DNA of 51,032 bases from Hofstenia miamia (GCA_004352715.1 SCFE01000075.1:357322-408353), one strand, 5' to 3'; shown: positions 33,178-45,032, numbered from the stretch's first letter. Numbers and translations are program-made. The notes: generated by a model from the letters alone, not told the origin.

Positions 33178-34299
33178 AGTAGCATCATCCAAAATAATCA
33201 GAAATAAGCTGCAAACATCACAGAAGAGAGTAAGATCAAAAAGGAGTTGATTAAAAAATATTATAATCAGATTAGTTGCTATGATTTCAGATTAATTTGT
33301 AAAATGCAACCAAGAATAAAATATGTGTCAAAAAAGAGATATTTGTATCTGTCGATAAAAATACTTTTGACAAAATGACGCTTACATTATTTTATCACCA
33401 CCATCTTGGCAGAAGTTTAAATTTGAATCAACAGGTACTTCTTTTGAAATACTATAAATACATTGAAACTTATTGTAAGAATTTGATAAAGAATTTTACT
33501 TAGAATTCTTATTTTTCATCTTGTTAACAGTTTGATTATTTAATACAATGTCAAGCTAATCAAACAGTGTTTAGTAGTGGTCTGGACACATCACAGGGAA
33601 CAATTATAGGGTCCCTCTGCCAGATCATGAAAGTGCACTTATGTTAGTTGTAGGGGTTTTCTCTCGATTAGCTGACTAGCATTTCTTTACTACATGTATC
33701 AAATAACTAACTGTCAACAAATGGTCGGATGACCAAACCCTAGGAATTATCTTAATATTATTTTAGATCTAAATTGATGACCTATAATCAACTGATATAA
33801 TGACTGTACATGTAGTAAGTATAAATGTAGGTTAGGAAGTTGTTCAAATAGAACTTATTTAACTAAGCCAATATATTTTGGTAATGGCTACATGTAATAT
33901 TAAATGAACAACTAGTAACAGTTCAGGTTGCAAATGGATATAACACTTTTACACAATAGAGTTTAAGTCAAGTTGTGTCATGTCTTGAGTAAGCACTGAG
34001 CTAATGTAGGGTACACATAAGCTATCTTGATTGAGCTGAGAAGTGGCACTCAAGCATCAGATGGAATGGTGAAATTGGATGTGGAGATCCGCTTCAGGCA
34101 GATGCCCACTAGAAGATCATTATGGAGGTTACCACATGGCTTTGTCACCTAAAAAGTGAACAGTTAATTGAGGTTACATAAGATGACAGAACAAACTAAT
34201 TGAGCAGTAACAACAAGTAAATCCTTACCTGCAACAACACAGCTAACATTATAAAGTAACAGTAGATAAACAGTGATAATGCTGGTAGAGGATATTACA
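33178..34299 (+). mobile_element. 3' LTR of element J, complete (1,122 bp)
   Basis: Runs from AGTAGCATCATCC (TG mutated to AG) to GATATTACA. Landmarks: TATA-like ACTATAAATAC near 33462, GTCAAGCTAATC near 33549, a conserved GGAACAATTATAGGGTCCC block near 33596, and the AGGATATTACA end. The flank is ATGA and then integrase of element E in the opposite orientation. Confidence 0.85.
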
Positions 34300-36530
34300 A
34301 TGACCCCATATTCTTGATGTTGTAACTCTTATCAATTTAATCAACATCCTGTTCAATCTTTCTACTGCACAATTTGCCTGCAGGTGATAAGCTGTCATCC
34401 TTTTGCTCACTATTTCCAGTAGGTGTGACATTTCCTGAAATAGATTACTTTTGAATTGTGGCCTTTTTCTGTGATTATTGTCTCCATGGGTCCAAACTTT
34501 AAGATCCACTCTTTCATTACTATTTCCACAGTTGTTTCTGCTGTTGTTCTTCATTGGAATCATTCTTGCATATTTGGTAAAGTTATCTACCATTACTAGT
34601 AAGTGTTTATATCCCTCTTCATACTTTGACAGCATTTCTAGATCTATGTGTATGATTTCATTAGGTTGTGTCACTATGATCTTTTCTAGTGGTGCTCTCT
34701 GCATCAGAAAATTCTGTATGTTGTTAAGGAGGCATGTTGTACACTTGTTGATTATCTCCTCTGTGACTTTCTCAATGCTGTTGTAATAAATATTGCATTG
34801 AAGGTGCTTTCACTTTGTGTGATGTCTAGATGGCCTTTTTCATGCACTTTTCTTATTAAGTCTCATTTGTAGTATTCTGGTATTGCTATCCTGTTGTTCT
34901 GTGCTTCCACATATAGGAGTCCATTCTTATTTCTTTTCCATCTATACCTTTCATAGTAGCTCACTGTTAATCTTGACAGTTTTAAGCTTGGTTCCTGTAG
35001 CTTTCTTATGATCTCATTCAATATCACATCATCTATTTGTTTTTTTCTATGATCTCTGATTCCAATATCTCTTCCTTGATCACAATTAGCAGCACTGCTT
35101 GTCCCTTCTTATCAACATTTATTTCTGGCAATTCCTCATACTCCATATGTGGTAGGGATTGAAACTTCTTTTTCTCTCAGTCTTCTTTAGCTGTGTCTCT
35201 CTGGTACTCAGGAAGCACAGCCCAGAAATCAGTGTTGGAATGCAGTGTCCCTCTTTGGTGTTTGATGGTGAAGATGAATTCATTAAGGTATTTGATCCAC
35301 CTTGATACTTTTCCTGACTTATCTCCCGAGAATATTTTGAGCCATGCTAAACTGCTGTGATCTGTGCAAACCCTGAATTCTCATTCAATTAGAAAATGTC
35401 TAAATTTCTTGATGCTCTCAATCAATGCAATCCATAGTTTTCCTCACTTGGTTTTAGTTTATGGCTGAAAAACTGTATTGGCACTTCTTTGTTGTTCTTC
35501 AATTGTCCAAGTGTCACTCCAATTGTTACCTTACCAGTGTCACAATCCAGGATGAATGTTTCACTGTAGTTGGGCATATTCAGTGATGGCAGCTTAGCTA
35601 ACTTTTCCTTTATGTTATCTAGTTCTTCCTGTTCTTGCCAAGTCCATATAAAGGGCACTGATTTGCTCATCAGCTGTGTCATCTTGGCAGTTTTTCCTGT
35701 GATGTTGGGTATAAATGTCTTTTTTTTTGGCTTCTCAATTCTCCAGATCATATCTCTTGTGTTATNGTACCTCCTGTTTTCATTTGTAAGTCCTTGAATT
35801 GACCATATGAACTACTCTGCTCATTGATGTCTTCCATTGTCTTCCAGATGGCTTTGATACTGGATTTAACATACTTTCTGAGTATTCTCACGTTTGTTTT
35901 CTTCATATTAATGTTGTGATTTGTGGCATTTAGTATCAGTATTCTTCCTTTTCCCTTTTTATAGCACACACACACACTGGAAGGCATCAAAACTCTTTTC
36001 AAATTGATTCCTTTGTTATTGTAGATCATTATATCCACTGTGATCTCCTTTTCTGTTTTTATTTTGTGCATCCTCCATTGATATGGCTGCAGCTTTATGT
36101 CTTTGTCCAGTTCAAATACTATTGTTGCCTTCTTGTTCTTTGATTTTGATTTCCTCTTCCCTTACTTTAATTGTTCTATTAGAATAGTTTATCATGCATC
36201 TGTTTTTAGTTAAGAAGTCATCACCTAATATCACCTCATATGGCAATAAGTTGTTGTGAGTGTCTATCACTACTAATGATTGCTCAAAGGTTGTGTTTGC
36301 TATCCTGATTTGTACTGCATTGAGGTTGCCTTTTGTGTCTATGTATTCTCTGGATGCATTGATTAGTCTTTTGTTTGATCATTCTAAATCCTAGCTTTGT
36401 TGTGCATTCATCTGTTATTATCAATGTCGCCACTTCTGTTTTGATTGTTGCCTTTATCAGTATCCCATTTATTGTTATCATTATTGTGTTGATATTGTTC
36501 AGGTTCATCATAATCATTATTGGGTTTTGG
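34300..36530 (-). pseudogene. pol of element E: protease, RNase H and integrase, RT palm missing
   Basis: From 36530 down: a decayed protease (MIMMNLNNINTIMI, IITDECTTKLGF; the catalytic D-x-G is gone), VILGDDFLTKNRCMINYSNR, and the linker (RVLMPSSVCVCYKKGKGRIL). The N at 35766 follows, then NITGKTAKM, the RNase H domain (ILDCDTGKVTIGVTLGQL, HKLKPSEENYGLH, FRVCTDHSSLAWL near 35370), the connector, and integrase (PNEIIHIDLEMLSKYEEGYK, MVDNFTKYARMIPMKN, HLQANCAVERLN). Breaks include TGA near 35390, 35179 and 34866 (element A has Gly and Arg at the latter two) and frameshifts near 34530 and 34460. Cut at 34300 by the end of the element J LTR. Confidence 0.85.
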
Positions 36531-36540
36531 TTTTTTAGAG

Positions 36541-37303
36541 TTGGAGCTTGAGCTAGTTTTCTGATTCTTCTTCAGCTTGAGGATCTTCTAATAATTCTGC
36601 TTCAGACTCAATTATATCCTCGTCTTTGTAGTATGCTTCCTCTTCTCTGATCATGTTAATTTGTTTTCTGCACTCATCTTTCCTGTGCCCAATTCTTTCC
36701 ACAGTTGTAAAACTTAATGTCTCTTTCTCTAACTTTCTTTGACTTTCCCTCTTTATTTTTTATGTTGATGAACTTCTCTGTCTTGTTTTCCTTATAAGCT
36801 TTGGTGTTTACTGTCTGTGTTTTGTAACTGTTTCACCATTCTGTTGGCTTTTCCTTGTTCCATACTGCTTTCTCATAGATGTGGGCATTATTTTCAATTG
36901 TTGCCTGTATATCTACTGCTTTCCTATTCATTTTTCCAATTTTTCATCCACGTCACACTTGATTTCAAATTGTGTTCTAATATTTTCCAGCATTCCCTTG
37001 CAAATGTGGGAAAAAGGTCACATTTTGAATATTTGTTTCCCATGGAACTAAGTGTTACCAATCATTCCACCTGCTGGATGTAATTTAATATATCAACTGT
37101 CTTTCTCATCTTTGTTGAGTTCAGTATAATTCAGGATTGGTCTTTGAAACTTTCATTTTCATAGTACTCCACAAAGTCTCCAATTAATAATTTGTAATCC
37201 CATTTCATATCAGTTTCTAGAAGTAAATAATGTTGGGATGCCACTCCTGCTAAATATAATGGGAATCTTGCTGCTGCTGCTTGTTGGCTTACTTTCTTCT
37301 TGG
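36541..37303 (-). pseudogene. gag C-terminal half of element E
   Basis: From 37303 down: KKKVSQQAAAARFPLYLAGV, ASQHYLLLETDMKWDYKLLI, FVEYYENESFKDQS, LVTLSSMGNKYSKCDLF, and a damaged zinc knuckle near 36710 whose first Cys has become Phe (FYNCGK). TGA codons near 37132 and 37063 stand where other copies have Arg. One-base frameshifts occur near 36940 and 36695. The upper end is TTGG (37300-37303), the complement of the CCAA that ends the plus-strand gag piece at 19968. Confidence 0.83.
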
Positions 37304-37541
37304 TGTAATATCCTCCACCTGGCCTATTTGCACTGTGTATTATTGCTAATAACTACCACTCAGTAAATTGTGGGTGAGGAGTTACTACATTAATGAACCG
37401 CCAAGCTTTTCCTCTCTACTTAACTAGCTAGTTTAATTGAGTACTAATCATCACTATTTAGGTGACGAAGCCGTGTGACATTTCCTCTGTAAATCATCTG
37501 TGGGCTACTGCCTGAAGCTGATCTCCACATCACAGTCCCTC
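37304..37541 (-). mobile_element. LTR 3' part inserted in gag of element E
   Basis: On the minus strand it ends CCAGGTGGAGGATATTACA at 37304, of the AATAGGCCAGG subtype like the LTRs of elements F and G. It is interrupted at 37541 by another LTR end. Confidence 0.82.
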
Positions 37542-37609
37542 TGTAACATCCTCCACCTAGCTTGTTACACCGTGTCTAATCACTGTTAAGGGATGCTTAG
37601 TAAACTGCG
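37542..37609 (-). mobile_element. LTR end of the second subtype nested in the preceding LTR
   Basis: Ends AGCTAGGTGGAGGATGTTACA at 37542, matching 29660-29737 of the plus strand, and enters the gap. LTR inserted in LTR, or a recombined join. Confidence 0.75.
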
Positions 37610-38609
37610 NNNNNNNNNNNNNNNNNNNNNNNNNNNNNNNNNNNNNNNNNNNNNNNNNNNNNNNNNNNNNNNNNNNNNNNNNNNNNNNNNNNNNNNNNNN
37701 NNNNNNNNNNNNNNNNNNNNNNNNNNNNNNNNNNNNNNNNNNNNNNNNNNNNNNNNNNNNNNNNNNNNNNNNNNNNNNNNNNNNNNNNNNNNNNNNNNNN
37801 NNNNNNNNNNNNNNNNNNNNNNNNNNNNNNNNNNNNNNNNNNNNNNNNNNNNNNNNNNNNNNNNNNNNNNNNNNNNNNNNNNNNNNNNNNNNNNNNNNNN
37901 NNNNNNNNNNNNNNNNNNNNNNNNNNNNNNNNNNNNNNNNNNNNNNNNNNNNNNNNNNNNNNNNNNNNNNNNNNNNNNNNNNNNNNNNNNNNNNNNNNNN
38001 NNNNNNNNNNNNNNNNNNNNNNNNNNNNNNNNNNNNNNNNNNNNNNNNNNNNNNNNNNNNNNNNNNNNNNNNNNNNNNNNNNNNNNNNNNNNNNNNNNNN
38101 NNNNNNNNNNNNNNNNNNNNNNNNNNNNNNNNNNNNNNNNNNNNNNNNNNNNNNNNNNNNNNNNNNNNNNNNNNNNNNNNNNNNNNNNNNNNNNNNNNNN
38201 NNNNNNNNNNNNNNNNNNNNNNNNNNNNNNNNNNNNNNNNNNNNNNNNNNNNNNNNNNNNNNNNNNNNNNNNNNNNNNNNNNNNNNNNNNNNNNNNNNNN
38301 NNNNNNNNNNNNNNNNNNNNNNNNNNNNNNNNNNNNNNNNNNNNNNNNNNNNNNNNNNNNNNNNNNNNNNNNNNNNNNNNNNNNNNNNNNNNNNNNNNNN
38401 NNNNNNNNNNNNNNNNNNNNNNNNNNNNNNNNNNNNNNNNNNNNNNNNNNNNNNNNNNNNNNNNNNNNNNNNNNNNNNNNNNNNNNNNNNNNNNNNNNNN
38501 NNNNNNNNNNNNNNNNNNNNNNNNNNNNNNNNNNNNNNNNNNNNNNNNNNNNNNNNNNNNNNNNNNNNNNNNNNNNNNNNNNNNNNNNNNNNNNNNNNNN
38601 NNNNNNNNN
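37610..38609. other. Assembly gap of exactly 1,000 N
   Basis: Both sides are LTR sequence, so repeat collapse probably caused it. Confidence 0.98.
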
Positions 38610-39455
38610 CTTTAGCTCAGTGTGTGCACTCGCGTAAAGTTGTAACTGACTTAAACTCAATTTTTTGTAAAGTGTTTATTGTTTTGATTTAGTAAAGCAA
38701 CCAGGCATTGACATGAACTGCATTTACAAAACATTAAAACAGCCATTACTGTAAATCTATCGGCATAACAATTTAAATAATAAGACTGCAGTTTCCTATA
38801 CTTACATTTAATAAGAGTACATGTAAGGTCATTTATCAGGTCGATTATAGTTGAGTCTCCTACTATTAAGAATATATATATATTCCTAAGTGTCGACTAT
38901 CCAGTCGTTTCAAGCATTTATTATTTCATACATGTATTGATCGATAGTCAGACTAGGCAAGAATCGAAAAACTCCTAACCATAACATAAGTGCGGTTTCG
39001 TGACTGGCACAAGGACCCTTCGAATCAATCCCGTGATGGAATCCAGCCACTACTCGACACAACTTGCCTAGCTGCACATTTTATTAAATAATCAAACCAG
39101 ATAAGAGTAGAATGAAAATAAAATAAACTCCGAAGAATTTATTGTTCATCAATTTTCTGGTTAGTTCAAAGCTATTTATAAAAATTTTCCAAAAGTACCT
39201 GCTGATTTTGAATTTTAAATAATTTGTCTGCCAATATGGCTGTTCCTTCATAAGCGTAATTTCGCTCAATTTAATTTGTCAAATGTTACTTGATCGGCTA
39301 ACAAGTTTTTCTTAATTTGAACAATATTGAGGCTTAGTTGCATCTTACAAAAACAACTAAGATCATTAACTAAATTTTACAATTAATTTTAATTATTATT
39401 AATCATTTGACGTTGTTCTTCGCTTGCAGCTTAGTTGCTTTTGGATGATGCTACA
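38610..39455 (-). mobile_element. LTR 5' part inserted in ORF3 of element M
   Basis: On the minus strand it starts TGTAGCATCATCCAAAAGCA at 39455 and is collinear with 7330-8051. The 3' end is in the gap. Element M ORF3 resumes at 39456. Confidence 0.82.
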
Positions 39456-40405
39456 ATGCAGCTAGAAGACGAGCTGCTAATGTCAACTCAACTAATGTTA
39501 TCTCTGAAAACACAAGAAAGAATAGATAGGATCAAAATTGAAAAGTGGGGAGGGACAAGCCCAATGAGTATGATGGAACAGGTAGACACCAATGACGAAA
39601 AATTCCTGGTTGAGATAAAAATAACAAATTAATGGCAAGAAAGAATATGAGAAAGAAACTACCAACAATTAAGGGAAGAAAAAACAGTAGCCATGATAAA
39701 ACTCATGTTCACCAAAGCATTTTTGAAAATAGAACTAGAAAACTATTGAAGCCATACAATCAATTAGCAGTGGATGTTGAGTGCATCACATCAATATTGG
39801 AAGTAAAGGATAGTTTAATAGTAAAACTGAAAAGGCAAGGATTATCAGAAATATTCTGTGGCTCAATATCTGGAATAAGCAATACAGGTACTACAATGTA
39901 TCAAAGCAGGTGGAAATTGTAACAATGATAAGAAAGAACAAGAATGATCCTAACAAAATAACTGAAGAGGAGGTGAAAGAAAACATAAGTTTCTTTATAA
40001 GGACGTAGAGAATTCTAGAAGTTTAAGAAAATTATTTAAATTTCTTTACCTGGAAACAGCAATGCTGGAAGAGCTGGGGCATAGAATCGAGCAGATGCCC
40101 AGATGACATTAATGATAGGGTTGAAATGACTACACCTATACAAAAAATTCTTTGAAATTTTCTTGGAGAAGATGAATGAATTGAGACAGATAACACCTAT
40201 ATTGGACAATATAAAAGAGGGGAAGTCTTTGAAATGCTTGAATATTCTCACAACTAAAAATGAAGCAGTATTGAAAATGACCAAACAACCCAAATTCGCA
40301 ATCATCAGAGGAGCAGCCAGGGAGCAGGAATGATTATAAAATGGGCAGATACATTGGTGCATGGAGAATGAGCTGTACTAAAAATAATGCAAGTGGAGGA
40401 GAGTT
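39456..40405 (+). pseudogene. ORF3 C-terminal part of element M
   Basis: Older copy of ORF3: QLEDELLMSTQLMLSLKTQE, RIDRIKIEKWGG, DEKFLVEIKIT, ERNYQQLREEKTVAMIKLMF, VEIVTMIRKNKNDPNKITEE, NISFFI, MNELRQITPILDNIKEGK, KFAIIRGAAREQE, ADTLVHGE, TGA, AVLKIMQVEESL, TAG. It supplies the extreme C-terminus missing from element A. At the TGA near 40368 element J has Gln. Other breaks are a TAA near 39632, a TGA near 39649 and frameshifts near 39747 and 40330. The final TAG lies within the LTR start. Confidence 0.75.
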
Positions 40406-42047
40406 TGTAGCATAATCCATCAAGTAAGCTGCTAGAACTAAGATTGAAAAGAGAAGAAAGAAAAAGATGATCAAAAACAATTAAGCAATTTAAATGATGA
40501 ATTATGCTAATTAAGCCTTTATAAATTAAATTACAAAAATTATAAAAGCAAGTGGTTGCCGTTTCCTTGATTTGACAAAACGTGGAGGGCAAAATCGCTT
40601 CTCGTTATTTTTAGCCAACTAGGCAGAACTGTCTAGTTAATTTAAAAATTCAAATCGAAAGGTACTAATTTTGATTTATGTATAAATAGCATTGCAACAT
40701 TGGAAAAATTGATGAAGTATATTCTTTGGATATCTTATTTCACTTTATCATCTGGTTTGCTTAATTATTAACAATGTCAAGCTAAACAGTTCATGTTGTG
40801 TAGTGGTCAGGATACCATGATGGGAACAATTCTAAGTTCTTCGCCCCTGATCACAAAATTCACTTAAGTTAGGTGTATGACTAGGAGTTTTTGATTACCC
40901 ATTTAGATGACTATCAATTGTATTCAAACATGTACTCAATAATAAACTCAATAAATGGCTGGTTAGTCAAATGTAAGTTATTTATTAATTCATTTTCTAG
41001 ATCCAAATTCTTGACTATAATGTGACCAATAATGAGACCATTTGTTATATTAATTATCTTACATGTAAGTTTGGAAGCTGCTAATTGTTTACTTAGTAAT
41101 TGGAATGCCAATAGTTTTTGGTAATGGCAACATTGTTAATCAATTATTAACGAAGCAGCTAGTGCCAAGTCAGTTTGCAAAGACTCATAACAATTATGTG
41201 TTGAATGAAAACACTATAAAACACATTACAAAAGAGTGTAACTTGAGTACTTTTCAGAGCTACTATAAATAGATTCAAATTCATGTAAACCATTGATAAA
41301 GAAATTTCTTCAGAATTCTTATATTGTTTCTTTACTACAGTATGATTATTTAGTACGATGTCAAGCTAAATGAGTTGTGTTTAGTAGTGGTTTGGATCCA
41401 TCACGGGAACGATTCTAGGTTCCTTGTGGCAAGCCATGAAAGTGCACTTAAGTTAGGAATAGGGATTTTTGTTCTTGTTTAGCTGACTACCGATCATTAT
41501 CTGACATGTATTAGAAATAACAAACTCGGAATAAGGCTAGGAAGCCAAATGTAGGGATTTGTATTTAAATTATTCTAGATCCAAATTGATGACGATATTG
41601 CGACTGATAATGTGACCGAGCATGTAACAGTTATTAAGTGTAGGATAGGAAGCTGCTATATATTAGATTCGTTTATTAAAGCCAATATACATCAGTAATG
41701 GCTATACATAATATTAACTACACAGCTAGTAACAAGTCAGGTTGGAAGTACATGAAACACTTTTAAAAATAGAGACTAAGTTGAGTTGTGTTTTGTCTCG
41801 AGTATGCACCGAGCTAGGATGTGGAGGGTGGCTTCGGGCGGATGCCCAGTTACTAAAGACTAGAAGAGATGCTGCGTGACTTCGTCACCTAAATAGTGAT
41901 TATAGTAATGTCTGTTAATAAAAATTAATGGAATTAAGTGGAAGTTAAGCAGTGTCAAATTAGAACATCCCTACCCACAAGTACACCTCTAAAGCTATAG
42001 AGTAGCAAGGAGAAAAGGGGTGACAACGCCTGGTAGAGGATGTTACA
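40406..42047 (+). mobile_element. 3' LTR of element M, composite of two LTR copies
   Basis: Starts TGTAGCATAATCC and ends GGATGTTACA, but the promoter and R-region landmarks occur twice: TATA-like TATAAATAGC near 40680 and ACTATAAATAG near 41263, GTCAAGCTAAAC near 40774 and GTCAAGCTAAATG near 41360. So a second, partial LTR is joined near 41190. The polypurine tract GTGGAGGAGAG precedes it. Confidence 0.75.
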
Positions 42048-42146
42048 ATAAAGCATCAACATCTGACTTTAATATTTTAATGAAACACAAATGCACCAAG
42101 ATCGCAGAATCAATTTATATTAAGGAAGAGAAACCTAATTTAAATG

Positions 42147-42266
42147 CTAAATGTCATCAAAGTCTTCACTTGTTTTAGTTGAATTAATGATTTGTAAATT
42201 TATATTCTAAATGTCATCAAAGTCTTCACTTGTTTTAGTTGAATTAATGATTTGTAAATTTATATT
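42147..42266. repeat. Perfect 60-bp tandem duplication
   Basis: Two adjacent copies starting CTAAATGTCATCAAAGTC; period exactly 60. Confidence 0.95.
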
Positions 42267-42390
42267 TTACCACCAAATAATTTTTGTTTTTGACTGACGA
42301 TGGTACAGTAAGTACCGAAAGTACTCTCAAAAATTAGTATTGTAAGCAGTAAAAAATGAGCAATTTAGCATATGCATTTGGTTTTCAAAT

Positions 42391-42906
42391 ACCGTATTTA
42401 CCCGTGTATAAGCCGCACCTTTTTCCACGAAAAATTGCTCCAAAAGCGGGAGTGCGGCTTATCTACGGAAACACTTGAAAAACATCTTGCAAAGATACCT
42501 AATTTGCACAGATATTGTAAACTAAAGTACGGGATCTTGCTGTAATGTACATTGAAGTAAAGTAATATCCTTGTTTAAAAGACAAACAATTAATTTATTA
42601 AAAATAAAACAATATTAAAGCATTAGAATGTACTATTAATTTAGAAATAAAATGTACTCTTAGTTATTATTGAAGACACGTCAGTACTTTACTTGTTACA
42701 GTTATTAAATTATTAAATACAGGAATCGGACTTAAAATTGCACTTTAAAGTTGTAAGAAATATCTGAATAATGTAAATAAATATATTTCATTGATTCAGT
42801 GCTTATGGATTTTTATTTTGCTCAAAAAACTTTTTTTCCTAAAAATCTTATCCCAAACTCGAGGTGCGGCTTATCTACGGATGCGGCTTATAGACGGGTA
42901 AATAGG
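42391..42906. mobile_element. Short non-autonomous DNA transposon with CCGTATTTACCC ends
   Basis: The left end CCGTATTTACCCGTGTATAA is the inverted match of the right end (TTATAGACGGGTAAATAGG). Each end carries AGCCGCA/TGCGGCTTAT and an inner GCGGCTTATCTACGG, so the left end also folds on itself. No ORF for a transposase. The superfamily cannot be assigned from the ends alone. Confidence 0.8.
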
Positions 42907-43055
42907 TTTTGTAGTGAAAGTTATAAATTAAAATGGTATTGTATAATTGCCAGACTTCTACTAAATACAATTAATAGTCTCAGCTCAATTAAATTACAAT
43001 AAAATCTATTATGCTTTAGGTACATGAAGCTAAATAGAGCTATATGCCTCACCTA

Positions 43056-43360
43056 AGGGAAGTGATCCAAATTCAATACGTTAGCAACACCGTTAACAAA
43101 TGGTGTTTTACGTTAACATGACCGTAAACCAAATCGTTAACTTACACTCAAAATAAATTCGCTAAAGCTGATGTTTACGTTAAAGGCGTGTTTTTTCCGC
43201 AAATGTTATTACAATAACTTTGACACATTTAGGTTCTGCATATTTCTTCAAATATATCAATGCAAATCAATTTATTAAGCGTATACAGACATTTGAAGCT
43301 AGAATTGTTGTTTACGGTGCATTTTCACTTGTTAACGTATTGAATTTGGATTACTTCCCT
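43056..43360. mobile_element. 305-bp MITE-like inverted-repeat element
   Basis: AGGGAAGTGATCCAAATTCA at the left is matched by the inverted right end (TGAATTTGGATTACTTCCCT), with about 28 bp of inverted repeat reaching AATACGTTA. No coding capacity. The N at 43404 is followed by a repeat of the right end (GGATTACTTCCCTAA). Confidence 0.85.
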
Positions 43361-44224
43361 AATGAAAAAAATTTTATTTAACAAAAATATATTTAATAAA
43401 GCANGGATTACTTCCCTAACCGTATGCAGCCATTATTAAGGCTGGCTAAGAAACTATGCTTCTCGTTGGCCGTAGGCATATTAGTAAACTAATGATCGTG
43501 TTCCACAGCTTTTGTCTAGAATCGATGAGCCTCCTTTGCAATAGCAGGCTCATAAACGCGTTCAACTAGGGCTGCGTATTGTGCACATGACATAGTGTGA
43601 GCTTGTCTGGTTTACTGCTACAAACTGTTTCAGCCGCTAAAATAGTCTAAAATTATACCCAATTTCTTATAAAAATGGAATAGTATGAACTGCTAGTAGC
43701 AAAGCAAACTGTTAATAATGATTTGGCGGGTAAAATATGTTACAACGAAATTATTGGAAATCTTGAAAATGTTTTCCCACAATTGAAGCTCCATTTATAT
43801 TAATCATAATAATCAAAGATTACTGAATAATAATTGCAAATATTGCCAATGAAATGTATAAAATTATGTTGATTCGTAATATTTCTATAGGATTCAGTGC
43901 TTAAATATAAAAATCTCATTTTCAAGTATGTGTATTTCGTAACATTTTTCTACCATTTATTCCGATTTCGAGAGCGTTTTAAATTATTATTGGCGGAGGC
44001 GAGTCCCTTGCTGCTACCTTACCCTAGTGGTACTAAGTGGATATGCATCTATTAGTCAGATGATTATACAAATTCACTGTGGATTGTTTTTAGGACATGG
44101 CGTCGGTGAGATAAAAGAAAAACAGGTTGGGCCAGGCCGGGATTAGGCCTATGAAATCGGCCCAATTCCAACTCTGGTAGAACTTATTACTAATAAGTAT
44201 GTTGTGTGTTACATAAACTAAATG
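43361..44224. other. Non-coding interval, nothing recognised
   Basis: No ORF or repeat structure identified, apart from the single N at 43404. Confidence 0.45.
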
Positions 44225-44760
44225 ATTCATTTAGATTGATTTCAACATTATTGGCTTGCCATTGTATAAATCGATAGCTAAATCGTTTTGGGTAATATTA
44301 GGATCATTGAGAAGCATGCCTCTAAAAGTCTTTGTTATTGCGATTTTTTTGGGAAATGGAAAATCCCCTAGTGATAAATTTTTTCTTCCACTAATATCGG
44401 AGATAAAAGTAAAAATTGGATTTTTGCGTTGGATGCACCTACCCGAGCTTAAGTGCGCCAGTCTTAGCAATGTGGTGGCTATTATATGCGTGCGATTACT
44501 GCAATGTTAAGAGTAACTACATTAACAATAGAGTACATTATCCAAAAACTGATGCACAGTTTCATTCATCAGATGATGATCACAGAATTGGATCTTCACC
44601 TTTATTAAAGATAATAATTAATTTTGGGAATAGTTTCCACCAGATTATATGCATGCTGCATTATTTGGATTAATAAAAAGCTACTATTGCTGTGGATGCA
44701 GAATTTAAATTATTTTTATTTTAAGTTGGCCCTGTTGTGCTAAACTTTAAAAACTTTCCA
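44225..44760 (+). pseudogene. Transposase_21-like (CACTA-related) transposase remnant
   Basis: Frames in sequence give GLPLYKSIAKSFWVILGSL, PLKVFVIAIFLGNGKSPSD, KTDAQFHSSDDDHRIGSSPL, and near 44700 FKLFLF, stop, VGPVVLNFKN. This pattern (a target-playing FW..LG, PFVIA.FLGN, RTDASF...H..G.SPL, FR.FLLY.GPVVL) is one I know from a transposase-like protein class widespread in invertebrate genomes and related to plant Tnp2 transposases. A frameshift near 44450 loses the cysteine-rich part and a stop splits the end. The family name rests on motif recall, so it is tentative. Confidence 0.55.
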
Positions 44761-45032
44761 GAGCTACTTTATAGACGTTGAAAAGATTGATGAGCCATCT
44801 TCTTATACGCCGACTTCTACAAGTCATTGTAGGAATTGCAATGGTAGAAGATTGGTCCCTTGCATTTATAAATTTCACAGTAACTTATTTAATTTTCCTT
44901 TTAAATATTTGAACTTTCTCAGAACCTTTTCTTTAAACTAGAACAATTTATATCATTTGAAGAGCATTCACTGCGAACTCATAAAAATAAGGGAGGAATT
45001 TTCGAGGTTAAATGCCAATCTTGCTACAATTT

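Larger units (their letters stand above)
31056..33182 (+). pseudogene. ORF3 of element J (broken, reaches the 3' LTR)
   Basis: The most extensive copy of ORF3, lacking the N-terminal domain. EIPEHLENACHLDENIFPWK starts it near 31042; a one-base loss near 31210 moves the frame into a clean stretch to 31945 (TAG). It continues in frame to the gap at 32048-32198, then QTIDRINIEKWGE, TAG near 32444, FLVEIKITKK, TGA near 32571, TGA near 32663, TAA near 32761, and a clean stretch from about 32850. Near 33105 a deletion leads to ADTLVHGEQAVLKITQAEGG, K and TAG at 33180-33182, inside the first bases of the LTR. Comparison with A, H and M shows these are homologous positions. Function unknown. Confidence 0.78.

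Noticed and set aside
29731-34305. ATGA after both LTR ends as a target duplication
   Set aside because: Both are 3' flanks of plus-strand LTRs, so they cannot be the two sides of one insertion.
36940-36965. TGA in gag of element E as another recoded codon
   Set aside because: A missing A next to it makes it a frameshift product, so it does not count as an in-frame TGA.
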